From NCBI GenBank assembly GCA_022827625.1, contig JAJEIE010000008.1, positions 215,537-279,536 on the forward strand: a stretch of 64,000 nucleotides of DNA. The letters run 5' to 3'. The stretch's first letter is position 1. Every line of letters begins with the position of its first letter. Position numbers and translations under genes: made by a program. Shown piece by piece: positions 8,943 through 17,447 of the stretch. The notes under the pieces are model-generated. The model saw nothing but the letters and a program-made list of their open reading frames with translations. It ran no database searches and was not told where the DNA came from. The stretch is from Candidatus Poribacteria bacterium (GTDB taxonomy: Bacteria > Poribacteria > WGA-4E > WGA-3G).

Positions 8943-10157
8943 TTAGGAGATCTCTGATTTCAGTTCACCGACATTCCGGCGGATTTTTATTACCGCCTTG
9001 ATAATGTCCTCTATGTCCTCCTCGCTCGCCATAAGGACATTTTGACTTAAGGAGAGACCGGTTTGGCATATCTTCTCAGTCTCTGGGCAATGTACATTGG
9101 TATAGTTGAGACCTTGACCGAAAAGATTGGAAGCAAGAAAAGCCTCACGATACATGGGTGTCGTATACCAGTGTCCCATCGGTATCCCCTCTGCGCGCAT
9201 TGCTTTGAGAAATGTTTCACGTGAAATGTCTTCAAATTCCTCAGCATCAAAGAGTGCTTTATAGCCGTGGCATCCGCCACGCGTGGCGCGTGGATCGAGC
9301 GGTGTAACTTTGATGCCGGGAACCTCACCGAGCCAACCGTCTAACCATCGCATATTCTTATGTCGATAGTTAGTTTCAGCTTCAAGCCGAGTGAGACGCG
9401 AAAGAAGAAGCCCTGCCTGCCACTCGGTCATGCGGAAATTGCCGCCGAAGGGTTCCGCTTCTCCGAATTCGGCATCGGGTAGTGTGCGTCCGCAATTATG
9501 GAGTGCCCATGCCCGCTCGTAAAGTTCACGATCGTTGATGAGGACGATACCGCCTTCACCGGCGCAAAGGTTCTTTGACGATTGGAAACTGAAGCATCCG
9601 AAATGCCCCCAGCTGCCGACACCTCGCCCGCGCCACTCGGCACCGTGTGCTTGTGCGCAATCCTCAACAATCTTAAGGTCATGTCGATTTGCGATGTCAA
9701 CCAAGGCGTCGAGATCAGCTGGATATCCAGCGATATGAACCGGTAAAATCGCTTTTGTTTTCTCGGTTATCGCCGCTTCAACTTTTGAAGGGTCCAATAG
9801 AAAACTGTCTGGTGCGGTATCTACAAAAACAGGAGCGGCGTGCGTCATGAGGATCGCCACGACTGTCGCTTGGAAGGTATAGGGTGTGGTGATAACTTCA
9901 TCACCCGGACAAACACCAGCGGCTTTCAGGGCAATGTAGAGTGCCGATGTCCCACTATTGACACAAACGCCATACTTCGCGCCTTGGAATTCAGCGAACT
10001 GTTGTGCGAATTCTGGCACTTTTGGTCCACCAACGCCCCATTGTCCACTCTTGTAGATACGTTCAAAGGCTTCAAGATCAGCGGGGTCCTGCGTCGGCCA
10101 GGTAGGATAAGGATCGGTGCGGACAGGTTCGCCGCCGTTTATTGCTAATGTTGCCAT
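8943..10157 (-). CDS. DegT/DnrJ/EryC1/StrS family aminotransferase
   Basis: 404 residues, normal for this PLP-dependent fold-type I family. Members transaminate nucleotide-linked keto-sugars or act in antibiotic sugar and cyclitol synthesis. The PLP lysine is in FQSSKNLCAGEGG (Lys195). NSGTSALYIALKAAGV (about 67-82) and EDCAQAHGA (about 165-173, the cofactor Asp) are standard family motifs. The start has GGGAGACAAAG upstream. It stands alone: the flanking genes have no sugar-nucleotide functions, so the substrate cannot be assigned. Confidence 0.88.
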   Translation of the reverse strand: MATLAINGGEPVRTDPYPTWPTQDPADLEAFERIYKSGQWGVGGPKVPEFAQQFAEFQGAKYGVCVNSGTSALYIALKAAGVCPGDEVITTPYTFQATVVAILMTHAAPVFVDTAPDSFLLDPSKVEAAITEKTKAILPVHIAGYPADLDALVDIANRHDLKIVEDCAQAHGAEWRGRGVGSWGHFGCFSFQSSKNLCAGEGGIVLINDRELYERAWALHNCGRTLPDAEFGEAEPFGGNFRMTEWQAGLLLSRLTRLEAETNYRHKNMRWLDGWLGEVPGIKVTPLDPRATRGGCHGYKALFDAEEFEDISRETFLKAMRAEGIPMGHWYTTPMYREAFLASNLFGQGLNYTNVHCPETEKICQTGLSLSQNVLMASEEDIEDIIKAVIKIRRNVGELKSEIS

Positions 10158-10463
10158 ATCTTTGTCTCCCTTTAATTCTTAAGAATATAATGCTAATTGT
10201 CTGAATCAGGATTAACGGATTTTCAGGATTACAGATTCTGCTTAACTGAGGAGTGCTTTTTTCCGAACGGACGTTGATGGACACACATTAGGCGTTGAGC
10301 CTCTATGCATTCACAAGAATAACATGTTTGACAAGGCGCGTCAAGCAGCATGTTTCAATTCAAAAAACTTGACTTTTGATTGCTTATGTGATATGCTATA
10401 TTAAACAAGCGGAAACAGCCAATGCCTGTCAAAGACATCAGCAGAACGCAAGGGGAAAAGAAA
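10158..10463. other. 306-bp intergenic region
   Basis: It holds the DegT ribosome binding site, a widespread-looking repeat made of GGATT units (about 10204-10236), and a promoter at 10369-10397. No gene is seen. Confidence 0.5.
10369..10397 (+). promoter_or_regulatory. Sigma70-like promoter for the small coiled-coil gene
   Basis: TTGACT, a 17-nt spacer, then TATGCT, 67 bp upstream of the ATG at 10464. Confidence 0.5.
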
Positions 10464-10745
10464 ATGGACACTCGGGAGTTATATGAATTGCTATCAAAGC
10501 AGATAACTGAAATGGACGCACGCTTCACAAAGCAGATAACTGAAATGGACGCACGATTCACGAGGCAATTTGAGAGCCTTGATAGTCGGCTTGAGGCCCT
10601 TGATAATCGACTTCGGAATGTTGAGATAGATGTTGCTGAAATCAAAGGACAGAAAGCCGGGTGGGACTCTGCTCGAAATTGGGTATCCGCCGGTATTGCC
10701 CTTGTTGCACTTGGGGTCGCAATAGCCGTCGCTTTATGGAAATAA
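10464..10745 (+). CDS. Small coiled-coil protein with C-terminal membrane helix
   Basis: 93 residues from the ATG at 10464, which has AGGGGAAAAG just upstream; an in-frame ATG at 10422 has no such site. Residues 12-60 form a coiled coil containing two tandem copies of an 11-residue unit (KQITEMDARFT), encoded by a 33-bp tandem DNA repeat (10497-10529, 10530-10562). The end is one hydrophobic helix (VSAGIALVALGVAIAVALW), so it is tail-anchored. The layout is like XhlA-type small coiled-coil membrane proteins, but no homology can be asserted. Confidence 0.65.
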   Translation: MDTRELYELLSKQITEMDARFTKQITEMDARFTRQFESLDSRLEALDNRLRNVEIDVAEIKGQKAGWDSARNWVSAGIALVALGVAIAVALWK

Positions 10746-10803
10746 CTGAATAATTTGGATAGATAGCACGTCGCTGGTGTGCGTCGCGTTTTCTATAGAC
10801 ATA

Positions 10804-11352
10804 TCACATTGTTGGCGGGCGAATCGGGTCTGTGAACCCTGCTCTATAAATAACCTCTCGTAACCGTTGTTCTAAATAACCTGCTTCAACTTCAGCGATT
10901 AACGTTTTCATGACCTCCCACGTTTTTCTTTCCAATTCAGCGTCAATTACCCCATTCTGAACCGCTTCTTCAAACTCATCCTCGTCTTGAATTTGGTATG
11001 TGCCATCGGGATTTATCCAGAGGTCCAAAAAGAGGTCTGTTATTTCAAAATAATCGAGTTTGCCCGTTGCATCTACACGCCGCTTGACAGGCATCATAAT
11101 ATCGCAGTAATAGCCAGTCCACTCGTTATTTAAATTGTAAACTTTACCAACATCGTACCAAAGTCCTGTAAACACGAACCAGACCGCGGCGAAGTTATCC
11201 GCTAAAACTGTTTCGCCATTTTGCACTATCGGTGAGGATGGCTTAACCCGTTGGGATGTAACAATGACCTCATCGTCTACGTAGAGCAATTGCTGCTGAA
11301 AGTGATTCACCCGGTTAGGAGGTCTTTTATAAGTAAGTGTTACAGTTTCCAT
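10804..11352 (-). CDS. DUF402 domain protein
   Basis: 182 residues. The central to C-terminal part has the DUF402 signature: WTGYYCDIMMPV, then FEITDLFLDLWINPDGTYQ and DEDEFEEAV. The family includes nucleoside-phosphate phosphatases and the RNA-linked FAU-1 C-terminus; acidic residues bind metal. It overlaps the end of the homocysteine methyltransferase gene by 13 bp on the same strand, so the two are coupled. The role in this operon is not clear. Confidence 0.72.
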   Translation of the reverse strand: METVTLTYKRPPNRVNHFQQQLLYVDDEVIVTSQRVKPSSPIVQNGETVLADNFAAVWFVFTGLWYDVGKVYNLNNEWTGYYCDIMMPVKRRVDATGKLDYFEITDLFLDLWINPDGTYQIQDEDEFEEAVQNGVIDAELERKTWEVMKTLIAEVEAGYLEQRLREVIYRAGFTDPIRPPTM

Positions 11353-12383
11353 ATTGCCTCACGGAACGCTTTAATATGCCTCGGTGTTGTTCCGCAACAT
11401 CCCCCGACCAAGTAAGCACCGGTTTTAAGGAGTTCAGGGATATAACTTGCCATCTGCTCAGGAGTCTGCGTATAGATAGTTTGATGATTCTCATCAAGCT
11501 TGGGCATACCGGCGTTTGGATATGCCATCATCCGCTTGCCCTGAATTCCTCTGTCAGTCAGTGCAGTCTGCAGCTGCTGGGTCCCAGTAATCGCATAAGG
11601 CATCCCAGTATGCTCATCACGTCTGGACTCAGCACCGCAGTTCACACCTATGATGCTCACGGCATCCAATAACGAGTCACCACCCGAAAATTCACCGCTC
11701 ATGAGAATATCCAGCAAATCTGCTGGAGAATTCCCCCAATCTGTCCGATAAACAATGTTGTCAGTTCGCCGTTCTTTTGTCCATTTATATGTCAAGTTCA
11801 CCGCGATAGGGAGATGCGTCTGACGTGCGATGTCTACGGCGATTGCGGCTTCTTTCGCGGAAAACATTGTTTCAAGGCAGAGGAAATCTACGCCCTCTTC
11901 TACGAGTGTATGGATAACTAATTTATGTGCCTCTCTGGCATCTACGTTTGGAATCCCGAAAGTCGTATCACCACTGTCTGCTTCAATTGCGCCGGGAGAG
12001 GGTCCGACGGAACCTGCTATATAGGCATCTCTACCACTCCGCTCGATAGCATCCTTGGCATGTTGAACAGCGAGGCGTATCAGACGTTGCGCATCCGATG
12101 GACTTTGTCCCGCCATTTGTAGATGAAGCGGTGAGGCTACAAACGTATTCGTTCCTATTGCCTCAGCACCAGCGTTGATGTAATCTGAATGAATGTCAAT
12201 AACGGCAGTAGGATGCAGTTCGTTGGCGAGTGCGCTGTTGGCAAGTTCTATATTACGTGTAAACAATTGCGAACCGAACCCACCATCATACAAAATCGGT
12301 TCATCAGCGTTTAAGCGTTCTTCAAAGCTATTTTTAACTATTAAATCTGAGCTGCTGCGTCCGTTGTCCTTGCAGTATTCCAA
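11340..12383 (-). CDS. Homocysteine S-methyltransferase
   Basis: 347 residues, close to family length. The enzyme moves a methyl group to homocysteine to make methionine, using a zinc-bound thiolate. Ligand cysteines are visible: Cys249 in IGVNCGAE and Cys329/Cys330 in GGCCGTTPRHI. DGGFGSQL near residue 33 is the usual N-terminal element. The start is TTG (12383) with AGAGG 11 nt upstream, and the first ~18 codons lie inside a 56-bp interspersed repeat. It sits downstream of a corrinoid protein and its activator, so the methyl donor may be that methyl-corrinoid (inference). Confidence 0.83.
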   Translation of the reverse strand: MEYCKDNGRSSSDLIVKNSFEERLNADEPILYDGGFGSQLFTRNIELANSALANELHPTAVIDIHSDYINAGAEAIGTNTFVASPLHLQMAGQSPSDAQRLIRLAVQHAKDAIERSGRDAYIAGSVGPSPGAIEADSGDTTFGIPNVDAREAHKLVIHTLVEEGVDFLCLETMFSAKEAAIAVDIARQTHLPIAVNLTYKWTKERRTDNIVYRTDWGNSPADLLDILMSGEFSGGDSLLDAVSIIGVNCGAESRRDEHTGMPYAITGTQQLQTALTDRGIQGKRMMAYPNAGMPKLDENHQTIYTQTPEQMASYIPELLKTGAYLVGGCCGTTPRHIKAFREAIWKL

Positions 12384-12386
12384 TTG
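12331..12386 (-). repeat. 56-bp interspersed repeat, copy A
   Basis: Read on the minus strand it contains GCAAGGACAACGGACGCAGC and runs into AGATTTAATAGTTAAAAA. It matches 18652-18707 (+) over 56 bp with about six mismatches and no gaps. It covers the TTG start and first codons of the homocysteine methyltransferase gene. Confidence 0.85.
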
Positions 12387-12464
12387 TTAATAAACCTCTC
12401 GTGACCTGAAGCAGGTGCTTTACTAACTTCAGAGAATCAACACTGAATGCGCGTAAATTCAACG

Positions 12465-14378
12465 TCAAGTGCGATCAGAAAAAAACATGGGTTTGAATTG
12501 GCAACCTTCCACGAATACATCGAAGAAATCGGGTGTAGTCTCCAGCTCAATGTGTTCGATATTCTTGACGAGACCTTCAATATCTGTGCGTTTTTTCTCG
12601 GAAAGGAGAACAGCCATCGCACCGGCAACTGCAGCGTTGCCGATTTTAACGACATTCGCCTCTGGAACAGGCGCAAGGAATCCGATGTCAACAGCGTCTT
12701 GCAGATCAACATAATTAGCAAAACCCCCTGCCAAAAAGAGCCTTGTGATGTCCTCAGGAATACAGCCGAAATGCCGTAAAACAATGTATTGTCCGCAATA
12801 GTTTGCAGCCTTTGCTTGTGCCAGATTGCTTGAATCGTCGCGCGAGAAAGTGATACCGTGTTCTGGCAAGACCGACATGATGCGTTGCTTCCTATCCGCA
12901 AAAACGCCTTTTGGACTCATCAAATCATTTCGACGTAACTCAGCGAGGAGCGAAATCAGCCCTGAACCGCATAACCCCTGAGGGGTCGCACTATCAATTG
13001 TCCCATAACTGAATTGATGCCCCTCCCATTTCAGAGATTCAATGGCACCCGGATAAGCAGGCATTCCGTATTCAATGCCGCCACCTTCAAATGCAGGACC
13101 AGCAGGACACGACGCAGCAACCATCCGTTTCATGTTTCCGACGACTACCTCCGTGTTTGTCCCCACATCAACTAACATGATGATTTCGTCTGTTGATGGA
13201 ATATCAATAGAGACTAAATCAGCGGCGACATCTGCACCGACATGGCTCGCAATCAAGGGTAGGCTGACAACCATCGCCTTCGGATTCGCACGGATACCTA
13301 ACCGGCGTGTTTTTTCAACAAGAGCGGTGGTTGAACGAATTCCGTCCTGATACTCATGTTCAATCGTTGACTTATACGGTTTCTGACCGATGCTCTGGAC
13401 ATCCTGTTTAAAGAAGATATCCCGCATCGTCGTATTACCAGCCACAACGATCTCATAAATTTCTTGCCGGACGAAATCATGGCGATCGCACATATCCATG
13501 ATTTCGCTGTTCAGGGCAGCAATGAGAGACCGGCGGAGTTCCCCATGAAATTCACCGTCGTAACTGATGCGGTTCATGATGTCGCTACCACCAAAACGTT
13601 GTGGGTTCTCAAAGGAACTCACAGAAACCACTTTTCCAGTCTCCAAATCCACGAGATTTGCCACCACTGTAGTTGTCCCGATGTCTACCGCTAATCCGTA
13701 AAGGTGGCCTCGGTAACGGTCAATCGGCTCATCATTGTAATAGACAACGCCGTCGTGCTGGCTCACGCGTGGATTGTGTTCCAGTGTTTCGTTGTCATTT
13801 GTGTTTGTATGGGTTAGAATCCTCGGTGTACGCCGGAGCGGTGTAAACTCGATGTCTGTATCAACATCAACAACGACAGCTTGGCAAGCGAGGCGGTAGT
13901 TATCTCGAAGGAAGGCTTCCGCTTCGTTGGGTGGCTGGAGGGCGTCCATGCCGCGTTTAATTTCAACAATACATTCATGACATTGTCCGGTTCGGAAACA
14001 GGAGGTAGGGACCTGTACGACTAAATCATCTGCGTAGTCAAAAACGGTTTTTCCGGGGGTGAGCTGATAGGCTTTTCCTTCGCATGTAATTGTACCGGTA
14101 CCCTGTGGTTCTACCGCTTGATCGGAATCATCAATTTCCCAAGCACTGCGATAGTCCAGCTTATCATCTCCGACACAGAGCAGCCCCGTCCCTTCATCAA
14201 TTTTCCGTTGGTTTCGGCAACCAAATTTCGCCGTGCAGTGATCAAAGCGATTTTTGTAAGGGCATCGGTAGGTAGCCTGGACATCGGCGTGGGTGACCAA
14301 TCCCTCAAAAATCCGCGTAATTTTATTGAGACGTTTTTCGTATTCGGCTTTGTCTATTTTTTTTTCCACCGCTACCAT
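12465..14378 (-). CDS. RACo/RamA-like corrinoid activation protein (2Fe-2S plus ASKHA ATPase)
   Basis: 637 residues. Such proteins use ATP to return oxidised Co(II) corrinoid to Co(I). A [2Fe-2S] ferredoxin domain has Cys127, Cys133, Cys136 (CFRTGQCHEC) and Cys165. The ASKHA part (DUF4445) starts near residue 228 with GLAVDIGTTTVVANLVDLET and continues with MLVDVGTNTEVVVG. Unusual is a Cys-rich N-terminal segment (residues 39-68, including CPYKNRFDHC), not part of the ferredoxin. It overlaps the corrinoid-protein gene by 7 bp (ATG inside GAATGG), so activator and target are made together. Confidence 0.85.
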   Translation of the reverse strand: MVAVEKKIDKAEYEKRLNKITRIFEGLVTHADVQATYRCPYKNRFDHCTAKFGCRNQRKIDEGTGLLCVGDDKLDYRSAWEIDDSDQAVEPQGTGTITCEGKAYQLTPGKTVFDYADDLVVQVPTSCFRTGQCHECIVEIKRGMDALQPPNEAEAFLRDNYRLACQAVVVDVDTDIEFTPLRRTPRILTHTNTNDNETLEHNPRVSQHDGVVYYNDEPIDRYRGHLYGLAVDIGTTTVVANLVDLETGKVVSVSSFENPQRFGGSDIMNRISYDGEFHGELRRSLIAALNSEIMDMCDRHDFVRQEIYEIVVAGNTTMRDIFFKQDVQSIGQKPYKSTIEHEYQDGIRSTTALVEKTRRLGIRANPKAMVVSLPLIASHVGADVAADLVSIDIPSTDEIIMLVDVGTNTEVVVGNMKRMVAASCPAGPAFEGGGIEYGMPAYPGAIESLKWEGHQFSYGTIDSATPQGLCGSGLISLLAELRRNDLMSPKGVFADRKQRIMSVLPEHGITFSRDDSSNLAQAKAANYCGQYIVLRHFGCIPEDITRLFLAGGFANYVDLQDAVDIGFLAPVPEANVVKIGNAAVAGAMAVLLSEKKRTDIEGLVKNIEHIELETTPDFFDVFVEGCQFKPMFFSDRT

Positions 14379-15130
14379 TCCTCATCTTCTTCCAGAAGGA
14401 ACTTTTTAGCTAAAGCAACACAAGCAAGGGCATCTTTACCGTATCCATCAGCCCCCATATCATCAGCAAATGTCTGTGTGACAGGTGCGCCGCCCACCAT
14501 AATCTTTACGTCTTCCCGCAAATCTTCATCAATGAAGGCATCAATTGTTTTCCCCATATTCGGCATCGTCGTCGTCAGGAGTGCGGACATACCCAAAATA
14601 GGTGCCTCATATTCCTCAACGGCTTCAATAAATTCATCTTCAGAAGTATCAACCCCCAAATCGTGTACGACGAAACCGGCACCGCGGAGCATCATGATGC
14701 ACAGATTTTTGCCGATATCGTGGAGATCGCCCTTGACGGTTCCCATAATCACAGTGCCGATGGGTTCGATACCTGAGTCGGAAAGAATGGGTTCGATGTG
14801 TGCCATTCCGACTTTCATCGCGCGAGCACAGGCTAAGACTTCCGGGACAAAGATGAAGTTTTCTCGGAACTTGATACCGACGATACCCATTCCCGCAATG
14901 AGCCCATCATCCATAATCTCCAGTGCTTCCGTGCCACCTTCGAGTGCGGTCACCGTCAATTCATCGACGGTGTGATGGTCGCCATCAATAAGTGCAGCAG
15001 CGATGTCTTGCATTGCTGGGGTCGCTTGTGCGAACATCTCAATGGTCAGTTCTATCTCATCAGGCTGCTCAAGATATTCTTCGATTTCTTCTCGGATAAA
15101 TTCATTTGCGATGTCATTAATAGATGCCAC
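14372..15130 (-). CDS. Corrinoid (B12-binding) methyltransferase protein, MtbC/MttC type
   Basis: 252 residues from a GTG start at 15130, supported by GAGGAGG upstream; an in-frame ATG at 15187 would add 19 unlikely residues. An N-terminal helical cap domain (to about 95) precedes a Rossmann B12 domain with the base-off motif DLHDIG (His137 is the lower cobalt ligand). These proteins carry methyl groups between a substrate-specific methyltransferase and an acceptor. No trimethylamine or glycine-betaine methyltransferase is in the window. The next two genes are its likely activator and a homocysteine methyltransferase. Confidence 0.87.
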   Translation of the reverse strand: MASINDIANEFIREEIEEYLEQPDEIELTIEMFAQATPAMQDIAAALIDGDHHTVDELTVTALEGGTEALEIMDDGLIAGMGIVGIKFRENFIFVPEVLACARAMKVGMAHIEPILSDSGIEPIGTVIMGTVKGDLHDIGKNLCIMMLRGAGFVVHDLGVDTSEDEFIEAVEEYEAPILGMSALLTTTMPNMGKTIDAFIDEDLREDVKIMVGGAPVTQTFADDMGADGYGKDALACVALAKKFLLEEDEEW

Positions 15131-15254
15131 GAGTTTTGAACGCCTCCTCAAACAACATAAGATACCACAGGCAGAGAAAAATGGCAATGAATTTTGTGAG
15201 TGACAACATAACTATATTGGATTTCACGATTCCCGAAATACCTCATAAATTTGA

Positions 15255-15278
15255 CAGGCGCGCCTTGAAAGCGCGCCT
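15255..15278. terminator. GC-rich hairpin after TatP gene
   Basis: An AGGCGCGC / GCGCGCCT stem lies between the TRAP receptor gene and the corrinoid-protein gene. There is no T-run on the minus strand, so it is weak as a terminator. Confidence 0.35.
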
Positions 15279-15317
15279 ATTCGGGTAAAGTTTGCTAACG
15301 CGTCGCGTCAGTGCCAC

Positions 15318-16361
15318 CTAATTTTTCTCCCGGTATTCCTGCAAAAGAGCGTTAATCTTATCAAGGAAGGCTTGCGAGTAGACTTCACCCACGAGTGCGT
15401 TATGGGTGTCTATAGCAATAGCATCCCATGCTTCGCGGGAATCTTCCTCAAATTCGACGATCTCAATGCCCGCTTTCTTTTGCAGCGCCTCAAGTGCCCG
15501 TTCATTATCTTTTCGGATATCCTGAATTAAGCTGTCCTGATACGCGTTCGCGATTTCACGCACAACCTGCTGTTGATCGGGAGAAAGTTGATCAAATTTC
15601 TCTTTTGTTATAACAGTCGCACCAACCCCAACATTAACAGGCAGATCACTCATATACTTAAACTTATCATACCATTGCAATGCTACAGTGACATACGGAG
15701 AGGCAACTATAGTGTTAAGCTGTCCTGCGTAGAGAGAAGGAAGGACCTGTGTAACCTCTCTGAGTACAGTTGCGATTTCGGCGTTTTCGTAAAATGTACG
15801 TGCGATTTTGTCGCTTGAGCGCGCCCACATCTTGACGCTTGATGCCTGAAGATCGGCAATGGTGCGAATCGGTTGATTACTGAAAATATAATAATAACCG
15901 ATGTCCCCCATACCGAGCAGTACGTATCCGGCATCCATAAAGGCTTTTTCGAGATCTGCGCGGAGGTAATCCCGTACGTAGTCGAGTTCCTCGTAGGTTT
16001 TGAACATCCGAGGCAGTTGGAAAATCAGGACCTCTTCTTGTATTTCACCGAGTCCAGTGGCTGTCATCGCACCAGCATGAATCAACCCAGCCCGCATCTT
16101 ACGAACGACATCAAGTTCGTCGCCCTGTACCCCGTTTGGATAGATACGCAGTCGGATTTCACCATCTGTTTTGGCGCGCATCTCCTTTCCCATCGCCTCA
16201 AAATTGTTCATCCATGTAGAGCCTTTCGGCGCGAGCGTCGCGAACTTAATAGATTCAGCGGCGATGTCTGCTATGGGTAAACAGAGCAGCCCCCAAATTA
16301 AGAGAAACACGCCCCCGAATTGAGCGGCGTATGCTTTATAGTCCCTTTTCTTTTCCTGCAT
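15318..16361 (-). CDS. TRAP transporter solute-binding protein, DctP/TatP type
   Basis: 347 residues. A hydrophobic signal (GVFLLIWGLLCLPIADIAA) leads to a periplasmic binding protein of the DctP family: IKFATLAPKGSTW at the start, the Arg-containing AGLIHAGAMTATGLGE region, and VKMWARSSDKIARTF. It receives a ligand, often an organic acid, for an ion-driven TRAP permease. Its ATG overlaps the upstream stop by one base (TAATG). Pairing with a TatT lipoprotein gene matches the TatP/TatT arrangement known from Treponema pallidum. No DctQ/DctM permease gene is adjacent. Confidence 0.85.
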   Translation of the reverse strand: MQEKKRDYKAYAAQFGGVFLLIWGLLCLPIADIAAESIKFATLAPKGSTWMNNFEAMGKEMRAKTDGEIRLRIYPNGVQGDELDVVRKMRAGLIHAGAMTATGLGEIQEEVLIFQLPRMFKTYEELDYVRDYLRADLEKAFMDAGYVLLGMGDIGYYYIFSNQPIRTIADLQASSVKMWARSSDKIARTFYENAEIATVLREVTQVLPSLYAGQLNTIVASPYVTVALQWYDKFKYMSDLPVNVGVGATVITKEKFDQLSPDQQQVVREIANAYQDSLIQDIRKDNERALEALQKKAGIEIVEFEEDSREAWDAIAIDTHNALVGEVYSQAFLDKINALLQEYREKN

Positions 16362-17272
16362 TATTCAATCCCTCCTTCTTCCATTTCTTCTAAATCAAAA
16401 AGCATATCCATCTGATCGAGCCAACGTTTCGCGCGTGATTTTGCCAAAGCGGTCGCCGCCTCCTCGCCAGGATAAACGTCCGACGGGGCATCAAGCACTT
16501 CCTGTAAAGACCGTCTGTAGAGTTCCGCATCCAGTTTAGGATAGGCATAGTAACGGGCGAGATAGAATTTGCTCATCAGGAATTTGCCATCATTAATCTC
16601 GTCTACACGCTCAATGTGTTCCTTCGCCTTCTCTGGGTCACCACCGATTGTTGGTGCCCGGTCGCCATAATAAACAGCATAAAACAGATGTGCGCTACCG
16701 AAGTAGAACGTTTCATCTAATTCAAGGATACGTGCCATCATGAGTTCAACGCGCGCCAGGTCAATTACCTGCATCGGATCATCTTTCTGAAGGCTAATCC
16801 CGCGTGCTACAGCGTAAGCCCCCCAAAACAGGGGTTCAACCTGCTTTTTTTTCAGTTTTTGAAGTGCTTTTTTGAAGGTTTCCATATCAACACTTCTCGG
16901 TTCTTTGAACGCCTCATCAGATTTTGCGAGCACGTCGAATGCGTATGCCTCAGTCCGCTTATAGCGCTCAATTGCCTGTGCGCGCATTTCTGCTGCAGTC
17001 TCGTAGTCTCCAGCGATTTCAGCCTCCTCCATCCTATCCTCAAGGAACCCGGCGTAAGAAGAATGCGCGCGGGCGGTTTTAACGATGAGACCTGTATTCC
17101 CAAGTTTTGCGAGTCGGTCAAGGGTCCCGAGATTGCCTTCAAGCGTAGATTCCACAACGGTTAGGTTCCCCTCACTCTGAATCCGAGATAACTTGGCGAG
17201 ACCACACCCACCAAGGAGTATCGGGAGGAGGAGTAAAATGGATATACGAAAACAAAGCTTACTGTATATCAT
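16361..17272 (-). CDS. TatT-like lipoprotein of a TRAP transporter
   Basis: 303 residues. The lipoprotein signal ends in LLGGC. The remainder is helical and TPR-like (for example AEMRAQAIERYKRTEAYAFDVL), with GAYAVARGISLQKDD and HLFYAVYYGDRAPTIGGDPEKAKEHIERV typical of the TAtT family. TatT trimers bind TatP and are thought to help pass hydrophobic ligands. It is directly coupled to the TatP gene. An AGGAGG site precedes the ATG by 12 nt. Confidence 0.83.
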   Translation of the reverse strand: MIYSKLCFRISILLLLPILLGGCGLAKLSRIQSEGNLTVVESTLEGNLGTLDRLAKLGNTGLIVKTARAHSSYAGFLEDRMEEAEIAGDYETAAEMRAQAIERYKRTEAYAFDVLAKSDEAFKEPRSVDMETFKKALQKLKKKQVEPLFWGAYAVARGISLQKDDPMQVIDLARVELMMARILELDETFYFGSAHLFYAVYYGDRAPTIGGDPEKAKEHIERVDEINDGKFLMSKFYLARYYAYPKLDAELYRRSLQEVLDAPSDVYPGEEAATALAKSRAKRWLDQMDMLFDLEEMEEGGIE

Positions 17273-17393
17273 AGGTTAAATTTGCCTCCTATACATGTTG
17301 CGCGGCTTTATTGTAACCGCGAGAAAAATATAATACCATTTCTGAAAATTGATGTCGCATGAGCGGTTTGTTATGCATTACGGCACAACAGAA

Positions 17394-17412
17394 CACAAAC
17401 TAAAAGTTTGTG
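17394..17412. repeat. Short palindrome of an interspersed family
   Basis: CACAAACT-aaa-AGTTTGTG followed by CTACA. A close relative, CGCAAACT-aac-AGTTTGCG, is at 55401-55419. It lies in the gap between the YgfZ-like and TatT genes. Confidence 0.5.
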
Positions 17413-17447
17413 CTACATAAGATAGCAAGTTTTGGGAAACCCGCAAA

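Noticed and set aside
14118..14975. 285-residue open frame antisense to the corrinoid genes
   Set aside because: Ser/Pro/Ile-rich shadow of two well-supported genes on the other strand; no ribosome site and no domain.
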